64,000 nt of DNA from Actibacterium naphthalenivorans. GTDB lineage: Bacteria; Pseudomonadota; Alphaproteobacteria; Rhodobacterales; Rhodobacteraceae. The notes under the pieces were generated by a model. That model was given only the letters and a program-made list of their open reading frames with translations, searched no databases and was not told where the DNA came from. Below are positions 8,251-15,647 of this stretch, one piece after another (the stretch's first letter is position 1; each line of letters opens with the position of its first letter). The stretch is taken from assembly GCF_014196965.1 (NCBI RefSeq), contig NZ_JACIEQ010000002.1, forward strand, positions 496,001-560,000, read 5' to 3'. Both the position numbers and the translations under genes were made by a program.

Positions 8251-9051
8251 ATGGCCATCCCGGCAGCACTGACGATCGCGGGCTCCGACAGCGGCGGCGG
8301 CGCCGGGATCCAGGCCGATCTGAAGACGTTCTCGGCGCTCGGCGTCTACGGCTGCAGCGCGATCACCGCGATCACCGCCCAGAACACCCGCGGCGTGACC
8401 CGGGCAGAGCCGGTTTGGCCCGGCATGGCCGCCGCCCAGATCGACGCTGTTCTGTCGGACATCGGCATTGCGGCGATCAAGATCGGCATGCTGGCCAACG
8501 CGGAAATCATCGCGGAAGTCGCCGGTGCGCTGCGCCCGTTCGACGGGCCGGTGGTGCTGGATCCGGTCATGGTGGCCAAGTCGGGCGCGCCCCTGCTGGC
8601 GGCGGATGCAGTCGCCAGCCTGATCCGCCACCTGCTCCCCCGGGCCGATCTCCTCACGCCCAACCTGCCCGAGGCGGCAAGGCTGCTCGGCACGGCCGAG
8701 GCCCGCACCGATGAAGAGATCGAGGCGCAGGGCAAGGCGCTGCTCCAGCTTGGCGCCGGCGCCGTGGTGATGAAGGGGGGCCATGCCGAGGGCCCGGTCT
8801 GCACCGACCGGATGATCACCACCAGCGGCATCACGCTGTTCGAGGCGCCGCGTCTTGCGACGCGCAACACCCATGGAACCGGCTGCACCCTGTCGGCGGC
8901 GATCGCGGCCGAACTGGCCAGGGGGGCCGCGCCGCAACAGGCGGTGAAACGGGCGCATGGCTGGCTGCACGCGGCCATCGCCGCCGCCGACGGGCTGGAG
9001 ATCGGCCACGGGCATGGCCCGGTGCATCATTTTCACGAGGTCTGGGCATGA
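8251..9051 (+). CDS. thiD: Hydroxymethylpyrimidine/phosphomethylpyrimidine kinase ThiD
   Basis: A 266-residue ribokinase-fold enzyme that phosphorylates HMP and then HMP-phosphate to give HMP-PP for thiamine synthesis. Signature pieces are AGSDSGGGAGIQADLKT at the N-terminus, the VLDPVMVAKSG segment, TPNLPEAA, and the anion-hole GTGCTLSAAIAAEL with catalytic Asp/Cys-region geometry near the C-terminus. It has a good GGGAG ribosome binding site that is probably masked by the upstream stem when TPP binds. First gene of a ten-gene coupled operon; its stop overlaps thiO by ATGA. Confidence 0.95.
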   Translation: MAIPAALTIAGSDSGGGAGIQADLKTFSALGVYGCSAITAITAQNTRGVTRAEPVWPGMAAAQIDAVLSDIGIAAIKIGMLANAEIIAEVAGALRPFDGPVVLDPVMVAKSGAPLLAADAVASLIRHLLPRADLLTPNLPEAARLLGTAEARTDEEIEAQGKALLQLGAGAVVMKGGHAEGPVCTDRMITTSGITLFEAPRLATRNTHGTGCTLSAAIAAELARGAAPQQAVKRAHGWLHAAIAAADGLEIGHGHGPVHHFHEVWA

Positions 9052-10037
9052 CCGGCCCCGTCACAGTGACCGGCGCCGGGGTCGCGGGGCTGTGCGTGGC
9101 GACGGAACTGGCCGCCCGCGGGGTGAGCGTGACGCTGCGCGACCGCGCCGCCCGCCCCGGCCCGCATGGCTGTTCGTGGTGGGCCGGCGGCATGCTGGCC
9201 CCCTTCTGCGAGGGCGAAACCGCCGAGGAGCCGGTCGTCCGGCTGGGTCGGGAGGCGGCCGGTTGGTGGGCGCGGCAGGGCGTTCCCGTCATCCGCAACG
9301 GAACCCTCGTGCTGGCGCTGGGACGGGACCGGCACGAGATCACGCGCTTCGCCCGCCGCACGACCGGGCACCGGGCGCTGGATCGCGACGCGCTCGCCCG
9401 GCTCGAACCCGATCTGGCGGGCCGTTTCGACGGGGCCCTGCATTTTCCCGACGAGGCGCATATCACCCCCCGCGCGGCCCTTGCGACCCTGCATGACAGG
9501 CTGGTGGACCAGGGCGCGACCCTCGATGCCAGCCCGGCCGCCCCGTCCGGCATCACCGTGGATTGCCGGGGGCTTGAGGCCCGCGACACCCTGCCCGACC
9601 TGCGCGGGGTCAAGGGCGAGATGATCGTGCTGCACACGCCCGAGGTGACGCTGCACCGCCCCGTGCGCCTGCTGCACCCGCGCTTTCCGCTTTATATCGT
9701 GCCGCGCGGCGATGGTGTCTTCATGCTGGGCGCGACGCAGATCGAAAGCGGCGAACGCGGGCGGCCGACCGTGCGCTCGGTGCTGGAGCTGCTGACGGCG
9801 GCCTATGCCCTGCACCCGGCCTTTGCCGAGGCCGCCGTGCTGGAGATCGGCACCGACGCCCGCCCCGCCTTTCCCGACAATCTGCCGCGCATCCGGCGGC
9901 GCGGCGCGACCATCCATGTTAACGGTCTGTTCCGGCACGGGTTCCTGCTGGCCCCGGCGCTCGCGCGCATGACCGCCGATCTGATCTGCGACAACAAGAA
10001 CCCGGAGGTGATGGATGAAGATCACGGTGAACGGTAA
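9048..10037 (+). CDS. thiO: Glycine oxidase ThiO
   Basis: A 329-residue FAD-dependent amine oxidase of the DAO family. The dinucleotide-binding VTGAGVAGLCVATELAARG is at the N-terminus; HCSWWAGGMLAPF-type residues and PRGDGVFMLGATQIESG are typical of ThiO, as is the C-terminal NGLFRHGFLLAPALA. It oxidises glycine to the iminoacetate used by ThiG, the oxygen-dependent alternative to ThiH. Its 3' end overlaps thiS by 23 bp, so translation is coupled. Confidence 0.92.
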   Translation: MTGPVTVTGAGVAGLCVATELAARGVSVTLRDRAARPGPHGCSWWAGGMLAPFCEGETAEEPVVRLGREAAGWWARQGVPVIRNGTLVLALGRDRHEITRFARRTTGHRALDRDALARLEPDLAGRFDGALHFPDEAHITPRAALATLHDRLVDQGATLDASPAAPSGITVDCRGLEARDTLPDLRGVKGEMIVLHTPEVTLHRPVRLLHPRFPLYIVPRGDGVFMLGATQIESGERGRPTVRSVLELLTAAYALHPAFAEAAVLEIGTDARPAFPDNLPRIRRRGATIHVNGLFRHGFLLAPALARMTADLICDNKNPEVMDEDHGER

Positions 10038-10212
10038 TCCGGCCGACATACAGGCGGCCACCCTGCCCGAGGTTCTGCGCGAACTGGGCTATGGCGACGC
10101 GAAAGTCGCGACCGCCGTCAACGAAAGCTTCGTGCCCGCCGCCGCGCGCGCGGGCGTGACGCTGGCCAGCGGCGACCGGCTTGAAATCGTCGCGCCGCGG
10201 CAGGGGGGCTGA
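10015..10212 (+). CDS. thiS: Sulfur carrier protein ThiS
   Basis: A 65-residue ubiquitin-fold protein ([38 protein letters not shown]). The C-terminal Gly-Gly is adenylated by ThiF and converted to thiocarboxylate, which donates sulfur to the thiazole ring. It begins inside the thiO 3' end with a CGGAGGTG ribosome binding site and stops one base before thiG. Confidence 0.95.
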   Translation: MKITVNGNPADIQAATLPEVLRELGYGDAKVATAVNESFVPAAARAGVTLASGDRLEIVAPRQGG

Positions 10213-10213
10213 C

Positions 10214-10984
10214 ATGGTGGCCTTCTATGGCACAGAGCTGTCTTCGCGTCTGATGCTGGGCACGGCGCAATACCCCTCGCCGGCGGTGCTGGCCGAAGCG
10301 TTCCGGCGATCCGGCGCGGGTATCGCCACCCTGTCGCTGCGCCGCGAGGCGGGCGGCGACCAGGCCGGCGCGGATTTCTGGGCGCTGGTGCGGGATCTGG
10401 GTGTCAGGGTGCTGCCCAACACGGCCGGCTGCCACTCGGCCCGCGAGGCGGTGACGACGGCGCAGATGGCGCGCGAACTGTTCGGCACGCCCTGGATCAA
10501 GCTCGAGGTGATCGGCCATGCCGACACGCTCCAGCCCGATCCCTTCGCGCTGGTCGAGGCCGCGCGGATCCTGACAGATGACGGTTTCCAGGTCTTTCCC
10601 TACACGACCGAGGATGTCGTTCTGGCCGACCGTCTGCTGGCGGCGGGCTGCGAGGTGCTGATGCCCTGGGGCGCGCCGATCGGCACCGGGCTGGGGCTGA
10701 CCAACATCTACGGGCTGCGGACCCTGCGCGCGCAGTTCCCCGACGTGCCGATGGTGGTGGATGCGGGGCTGGGCCTGCCCAGCCAGGCGGCGATGGCGAT
10801 GGAGATGGGGTTTGACGCGGTGCTGCTGAACACCGCCGTCGCGCGGGCGGGCGATCCGGCGGCGATGGCCGAAGGTTTCGCCAAGGCCGTCGCCGCCGGG
10901 CGGCTGGCCCATGAGGCCGACCCGATGGAGCCGCGCGACATGGCCGCCCCCTCGACCCCGGTGATCGGCAGGGCGTTCCTGTGA
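10214..10984 (+). CDS. thiG: Thiazole synthase ThiG
   Basis: A 256-residue TIM-barrel enzyme condensing 1-deoxy-xylulose 5-phosphate, iminoglycine and ThiS thiocarboxylate into the thiazole phosphate. Conserved parts include [13 protein letters not shown], the Schiff-base Lys in [24 protein letters not shown] and the phosphate-binding [18 protein letters not shown]. The ATG at 10214 directly follows the thiS stop; a longer in-frame start inside thiS was rejected. The stop overlaps the start of thiE. Confidence 0.95.
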   Translation: MVAFYGTELSSRLMLGTAQYPSPAVLAEAFRRSGAGIATLSLRREAGGDQAGADFWALVRDLGVRVLPNTAGCHSAREAVTTAQMARELFGTPWIKLEVIGHADTLQPDPFALVEAARILTDDGFQVFPYTTEDVVLADRLLAAGCEVLMPWGAPIGTGLGLTNIYGLRTLRAQFPDVPMVVDAGLGLPSQAAMAMEMGFDAVLLNTAVARAGDPAAMAEGFAKAVAAGRLAHEADPMEPRDMAAPSTPVIGRAFL

Positions 10985-11577
10985 TGCCGAGCCGTTTCTA
11001 TCCGATCTTCGACAGCCCCGGCTGGCTCGAACGCGCCCTGCCGCTGGGCGTGAAGCTCGTGCAGCTTCGGATCAAGGACCAGCCCGAGCAGGCGCTGCGC
11101 ACGGCGATCACCGCATCGCAGGCGCTGTGCCACCGCCACGGTGCGGTACTCGTGGTCAACGACCACTGGCGCCTTGCCATCGATGCGGGCTGCGACTGGG
11201 TGCATCTGGGCCAGGAGGATCTGGCGACCGCCGACATCGCCGCGATCCGGCGGGCCGGGCTGAACCTGGGCGTCAGTACCCATGATCATGCCGAGCTGGA
11301 GCGCGCGCTGGCGCTGGCGCCCGATTACGTGGCGCTGGGGCCGGTCTATCCGACCATCCTGAAAAAGATGAAATGGCACCAGCAGGGCCTGGCCCGTGTG
11401 ACCGAATGGAAAGCGCGGATCGGCGACATTCCCCTTGTCGCCATCGGCGGCATGAGCGTGGCGCGCGCACCGGGTGCCTTTGCCGCCGGGGCCGATATCG
11501 TGTCGGCGGTCACGGACATCACGCTGAACCCCGACCCGGAGGCGCGGGTGCGCGAATGGCTGGAGGCCACGCGATGA
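10984..11577 (+). CDS. thiE: Thiamine phosphate synthase ThiE
   Basis: About 197 residues; couples HMP-PP with thiazole phosphate to give thiamine phosphate. Family features are QLRIKDQ near the N-terminus, the VVNDHWRLAIDAGCDWVHLGQEDL strand with the metal-binding Asp, GVSTHDHAEL, YVALGPVYPT and the phosphate-binding VAIGGMSV. The sequence KKMKWHQQGL replaces the more usual TxTK loop wording but is in the expected place. A GTG at 10981 is an alternative start; the ATG overlapping the thiG stop was chosen. Confidence 0.9.
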   Translation: MPSRFYPIFDSPGWLERALPLGVKLVQLRIKDQPEQALRTAITASQALCHRHGAVLVVNDHWRLAIDAGCDWVHLGQEDLATADIAAIRRAGLNLGVSTHDHAELERALALAPDYVALGPVYPTILKKMKWHQQGLARVTEWKARIGDIPLVAIGGMSVARAPGAFAAGADIVSAVTDITLNPDPEARVREWLEATR

Positions 11578-12557
11578 CCCGCTATGCCCGCCAGATCGCC
11601 GTGCCGGAGTTCGGCCCCGCCGGGCAGGAGGCGCTGCGCCGGGCCCGTGTTCTGGTGGTCGGCGCCGGCGGGCTGGCGGCGCCGGTGCTGCAATATCTGG
11701 TCGGGGCGGGCATCGGGCATATCCGGCTGGTCGATCCCGATATCGTCGATGTCTCGAACCTCCACCGCCAGACGCTGTTTCGCGCGGAGGATCTGGGCCA
11801 CCCCAAGGCGCGCTGCGCCGCCCGCCACCTTGCCGCGCTCAACCCCGACACTGTGGTTGACGCCCGCGTCACGGCGCTGAACCCCGCCAATGCCGCCGAT
11901 CTTTGTGCCGGGGCGGAAATCGTGCTCGATTGCGCCGACAGCTTCGCGGCCAGCTATATCCTGTCGGATATCTGCCACGCGCGGGCCACCCCCCTGATCA
12001 GCGCCTCGGTCATCGGGCTGGAGGGCTATGTGGGCGGGTTTTGCGGCGGCGCGCCCAGCCTGCGGGCGGTGTTCCCCGATCTGCCCGAGCGCATGGCAAG
12101 CTGCGCCGAAACCGGCGTGTTGGGCCCGGTCGTGGGCACCATCGGCGCGCTTCAGGCGCAGATGGCCATCGCTCTGCTGACCGAGCTGCCGCCCGGCCCG
12201 CTGGGCCAGCTTGTCACCTTCGACGCGCACGGCCCGCGCTTTGGCGGGTTCCGCTTTGATGGCGCGCCCGAACCGGCCCGCGCCCGGCGCTTCGCCGCCC
12301 CGGACGCGCTGCACGCGGGCGATTTCATCGTCGATCTGCGCGGCCCCGGCGAAGGCCCCCCGCCCCATCCCGCCGCCCGCCGCCTGAGCGTGGCCGACAT
12401 CGGCCCCGACGGCCCCCGCCCCGCCCCCGGCCAGCGCGCCGCCTTCTGCTGCCGCTCCGGGCTGCGCGCCTGGCAGGCGGCAGACCGCCTGGCACGCTGC
12501 TGGGACGGAGAGATCATCCTCGTCGCCCTTGGCGACCCAACCGAAGAGAGACCATGA
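11574..12557 (+). CDS. thiF: ThiF/MoeB-type adenylyltransferase with degenerate C-terminal rhodanese-like region
   Basis: A 327-residue E1-like enzyme expected to adenylate the ThiS C-terminus. The first 240 residues show RYARQIAVPEFGPAGQ, the nucleotide loop VVGAGGLAAPVLQYLVGAGIG, DPDIVDVSNLHRQTLF and SCAETGVLGPVVGTIGALQA. The paired CxxC zinc knuckles of typical MoeB/ThiF proteins are absent: GGAPSLRAVFP replaces the first and the last is missing. The C-terminal region (about 245-327) looks like a short rhodanese-type domain with an FCCRSGLRAWQAADRL active-site-like loop. Coupled by ATGA to both neighbours. Confidence 0.85.
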   Translation: MTRYARQIAVPEFGPAGQEALRRARVLVVGAGGLAAPVLQYLVGAGIGHIRLVDPDIVDVSNLHRQTLFRAEDLGHPKARCAARHLAALNPDTVVDARVTALNPANAADLCAGAEIVLDCADSFAASYILSDICHARATPLISASVIGLEGYVGGFCGGAPSLRAVFPDLPERMASCAETGVLGPVVGTIGALQAQMAIALLTELPPGPLGQLVTFDAHGPRFGGFRFDGAPEPARARRFAAPDALHAGDFIVDLRGPGEGPPPHPAARRLSVADIGPDGPRPAPGQRAAFCCRSGLRAWQAADRLARCWDGEIILVALGDPTEERP

Positions 12558-13486
12558 AACACCTCCTTTTCGCCGCCCTGCTCGCGGCCAGCCCCGCCGC
12601 CGCGCAGGATCAGATGACGCTTGTGCTGGACTGGTTCGTGAACCCCGACCACGGGCCGATCATCGTGGCGCAGGAGAACGGCTATTTCGCCGATGCGGGT
12701 CTGCAGGTCGAGGTGATCGCCCCCGCCGATCCCGCCGACCCGCCCAAGATGGTCGCCGCCGGCCGCGCCGATCTGGCGATTTCCTATCAGCCGCAGCTGC
12801 ACCTGCAGGTGGCCGAGGGCCTGCCGCTGATCCGTGTGGGCACGCTGGTGGCAACGCCTCTGAACTGCCTGCTGGTGCTGGAGGATGGCCCGGTGAAAGC
12901 GATCGCCGACCTGAAAGGCGCCAGGGTGGGCTTTTCGGTCGCCGGTGTCGAAGAGGCGCTGCTGTCGGCGATGCTGGCCCGCAACGGGCTGTCGATGAAC
13001 GAAATCACGCTGGTGAACGTCAACTGGTCGCTCTCGCCCGCGCTGATGTCGGGCCAGGTCGACGCGGTGATTGGCGCCTTCCGCAATTTCGAGCTGAACC
13101 AGATGGAAATCGAGGGCGTTCCGGGCCGTTGCTTCTATCCCGAGGAAGAGGGCCTGCCCGCCTATGACGAGCTGATCTATGTCGCCAACCCCGAAACCAT
13201 GGATGCCGACATGATCGGGCGCTTTCTGGCGGCGACCGAAAAGGCCACGCAGTATATCGTGAACCATCCCCGGGAAAGCTGGGAGATCTTCGCCGGCACC
13301 TCGCCCGAGCTGCAGGACGCGCTGAACGAAAAGGCCTGGGCCGATACGCTGCCGCGCTTTGCCTTGCGCCCCGCCGCGCTGGACGCGGGCCGCTATGCGC
13401 GGTTCGAGGTCTTCCTGCATCAGGCCGGGCTGATCGCGGCCGCGCGGCCGGTCTCGGGGCTGGCCGTCGATCTGGGCGCGCCATGA
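12554..13486 (+). CDS. thiY: HMP-precursor ABC transporter, substrate-binding protein ThiY
   Basis: A 310-residue periplasmic binding protein with a short signal peptide (MKHLLFAALLAASPAAAQ). It matches the NMT1/THI5-like group: LVLDWFVNPDHGPIIVAQENGYF, PKMVAAGRADLAISYQPQ and VIGAFRNFELNQM. ThiY in the ThiXYZ system binds N-formyl-4-amino-5-aminomethyl-2-methylpyrimidine, a thiamine breakdown product. Its place before tenA and thiZX supports pyrimidine salvage. Confidence 0.92.
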   Translation: MKHLLFAALLAASPAAAQDQMTLVLDWFVNPDHGPIIVAQENGYFADAGLQVEVIAPADPADPPKMVAAGRADLAISYQPQLHLQVAEGLPLIRVGTLVATPLNCLLVLEDGPVKAIADLKGARVGFSVAGVEEALLSAMLARNGLSMNEITLVNVNWSLSPALMSGQVDAVIGAFRNFELNQMEIEGVPGRCFYPEEEGLPAYDELIYVANPETMDADMIGRFLAATEKATQYIVNHPRESWEIFAGTSPELQDALNEKAWADTLPRFALRPAALDAGRYARFEVFLHQAGLIAAARPVSGLAVDLGAP

Positions 13487-14157
13487 GCGATTACGGGCAC
13501 ATCTTCCCGCTCTGGCGCGCGGCGGCGGGCGGGGCGTGGCAGCGCTATACCGGCCATGCCTTTGTCGCGGGGCTGTGCGACGGCTCGCTGCCACGCGCTG
13601 CCTTCCTGCATTACCTGACGCAGGACTACCTGTTCCTGATCCATTTCTCGCGCGCCTGGGCGCTGGCCGTGACAAAGGCCGAAACGCCGGACGAAATGCG
13701 CATCTGCGCCGCCACCGTCCATGCGCTGATCGACGAGGAGATGCGCCTGCACGTGAAAACCTGCGCCGAGGCCGGGATTTCCGAGGCCGCGCTGCAGGCG
13801 GCCGAGGAACGGGTCGAGAACCTGGCCTATACCCGCTACGTGCTGGACGCCGGCCATTCGGGCGATTTTCTGGATCTGCTGGCCGCGCTCGCGCCCTGTG
13901 TTCTGGGCTATGGCGAGATCGGCGCGCGGCTGATGCGCGCGGCGGGCGAAACACCCTATGCGGACTGGATCGCCACCTATGGCGGCGCGGAGTATCAGCA
14001 GGTCTGCCACGGCGTCGGCGCGCTGATCGACGGCGCCGTGGCGCGGCGGATCGGTGATGCGCCGCAGGCAAGCGCCCGCTGGGCCACGCTGTGCCACCGG
14101 TTCACCCTGGCCACGCGGCTCGAGGCCGGGTTCTGGGACATGGGCCTGGCGCCATGA
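13483..14157 (+). CDS. tenA: Aminopyrimidine aminohydrolase TenA
   Basis: A 224-residue TenA-family protein, which hydrolyses aminomethylpyrimidine to HMP during salvage of degraded thiamine. Visible are FLHYLTQDYLFLIHFSRAWA (acidic residue of the active site), YTRYVLDAG, the catalytic Cys in LAPCVLGYGEIG, and the C-terminal Glu in RLEAGFWDMGL. It sits between the binding protein and the transporter ATPase, so uptake and processing are made together. Confidence 0.93.
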   Translation: MSDYGHIFPLWRAAAGGAWQRYTGHAFVAGLCDGSLPRAAFLHYLTQDYLFLIHFSRAWALAVTKAETPDEMRICAATVHALIDEEMRLHVKTCAEAGISEAALQAAEERVENLAYTRYVLDAGHSGDFLDLLAALAPCVLGYGEIGARLMRAAGETPYADWIATYGGAEYQQVCHGVGALIDGAVARRIGDAPQASARWATLCHRFTLATRLEAGFWDMGLAP

Positions 14158-14879
14158 CCCCCCCGCCCGGCCTGTTCCTTGACGGCACGGCCGCGATCGG
14201 CGGCAGCCCGGTCTTCGGGCCGGTCCGGTTCGAGGTGCCGCCGGGGCAATGGACCTGCCTGTTGGGCGCCTCGGGCGTGGGAAAAAGCACCGTGCTGCGC
14301 CTGTTCGCGGGGCTGGACGACGGCATCACCTTTGGCGGCAGCTTCGGCGCCTCGGATCACGCGCCGCTGCACGGGCGGGTCGCGCTGATGGCGCAGGAGG
14401 ATCTGCTGCTGCCCTGGCGCGACGTGCTGGGCAATGTCACGCTGGGCGCGCACCTGCGGGGCGCGGCGCCCGACATGGCCGCCGCCCGGCACATCCTGGC
14501 CCGCGTGGGCCTGGCCGATCACGCGCAGAAGAAACCGAACGCCCTGTCCGGCGGTCAGCGGCAGCGCGCGGCGCTGGCACGCACCCTGCTGGAAGATCGC
14601 CCGGTGGTGCTGCTGGACGAGCCTTTCTCGGCGCTCGACGCGCGCACCCGGGCGCAGGTGCAAGAGCTTTCGGCCACGCTGCTTCAGGGCCGCACCGTTC
14701 TGCATGTCACCCATGATCCGGCCGAGGCCGCGCGGCTGGGCCACCACATCCTGCACATGCACAGCGGCGGCACAGAGCCCCTGCCCGCCCCTGCAACGCC
14801 CACGCCGCGCCCGTTCGACGCCCCGGCCACGCTGGAATTGCAGGCGGCGCTGCACCGCCGGCTGATGGCGGCGGCATGA
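14154..14879 (+). CDS. thiZ: HMP-precursor ABC transporter ATP-binding protein ThiZ
   Basis: A 241-residue ABC ATPase with Walker A LLGASGVGKSTVL, Q-loop MAQEDLLLPWRDVLGN, signature LSGGQRQRAALARTLL, Walker B VVLLDEPFSALD and switch His in HVTHDPAEA. The LPW motif after the Q-loop is typical of nitrate/taurine/pyrimidine-type importers. Energises ThiX at the cytoplasmic face. The upstream extension of the frame lies within tenA and was rejected. Confidence 0.92.
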   Translation: MTPPPGLFLDGTAAIGGSPVFGPVRFEVPPGQWTCLLGASGVGKSTVLRLFAGLDDGITFGGSFGASDHAPLHGRVALMAQEDLLLPWRDVLGNVTLGAHLRGAAPDMAAARHILARVGLADHAQKKPNALSGGQRQRAALARTLLEDRPVVLLDEPFSALDARTRAQVQELSATLLQGRTVLHVTHDPAEAARLGHHILHMHSGGTEPLPAPATPTPRPFDAPATLELQAALHRRLMAAA

Positions 14880-15613
14880 GCCGCGCCCTGCGCCCGCTCG
14901 GCCTCGTGGCGCTGTTCGCGCTGCTCTGGCAGGGGGTGGTCAGCCTGACCGGCATTCCCGGTTTTCTGCTGCCCGCCCCCGCGCGCGTCGCCGAAACCCT
15001 GTGGACCAGCCGCGCGCTTTTGGCCGAACATGCGGCCATCACCGCCGCCGAGGTGCTGATCGGGCTGGGCCTTGGCGCGTTTCTGGGCTGGTGGGCGGCG
15101 ATCCTTCTGGCCGCCTCGCCCTTTGCGCGCGGCATCCTGCGGCCGATGCTTGTCTTCAGCCAGGCGATCCCGGTCTTCGCGCTGGCGCCGATCCTGACGC
15201 TGTGGCTGGGCTACGGGCTGTGGTCAAAGGTGGCGATGGCGCTGCTGATCATCTTCTTTCCGGTGAATTCGGCCTTTTTCGACGCGCTGATGCGCACGCC
15301 CCCGGCCTGGCTGGGCATGGCCCGTGTCATGGGGGGCGGTTTCTGGCGCGTGATGTGGCAGATCCGCGTGCCCGCGGCGCTGCCGGGCTTTGCCTCGGGC
15401 CTGCGGCTGGCGGCGGTCTATGCCCCGATCGGCGCGATCATCGGCGAATGGGTCGGGGCGTCCAAAGGGCTGGGTTATCTGATGTTGCTGGCCAACGGCC
15501 GGGCCAAGGCCGATCTGATGTTCGCGGCCCTTCTGGTGCTGGCGGTGCTCACGCTGCTGCTGCATGCCGCGATCGACGCGGCTTGCGACCGTGCCCTTCG
15601 CGGCCGCACATAG
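14876..15613 (+). CDS. thiX: HMP-precursor ABC transporter permease ThiX
   Basis: A 245-residue inner-membrane permease of the BPD type with about six hydrophobic segments. The cytoplasmic coupling-helix region reads MARVMGGGFWRVMWQIRVPAALPGFASGLR and is followed by GAIIGEWVGASKGLGYLMLLA, the usual EAA-loop neighbourhood. Last gene of the thiamine operon. It ends about 35 bp before the convergent CHAT gene and no clear terminator was seen between them. Confidence 0.92.
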   Translation: MSRALRPLGLVALFALLWQGVVSLTGIPGFLLPAPARVAETLWTSRALLAEHAAITAAEVLIGLGLGAFLGWWAAILLAASPFARGILRPMLVFSQAIPVFALAPILTLWLGYGLWSKVAMALLIIFFPVNSAFFDALMRTPPAWLGMARVMGGGFWRVMWQIRVPAALPGFASGLRLAAVYAPIGAIIGEWVGASKGLGYLMLLANGRAKADLMFAALLVLAVLTLLLHAAIDAACDRALRGRT

Positions 15614-15647
15614 CCGCGCGCCACCCCGCCATGGGGTTGCGGCCCGC

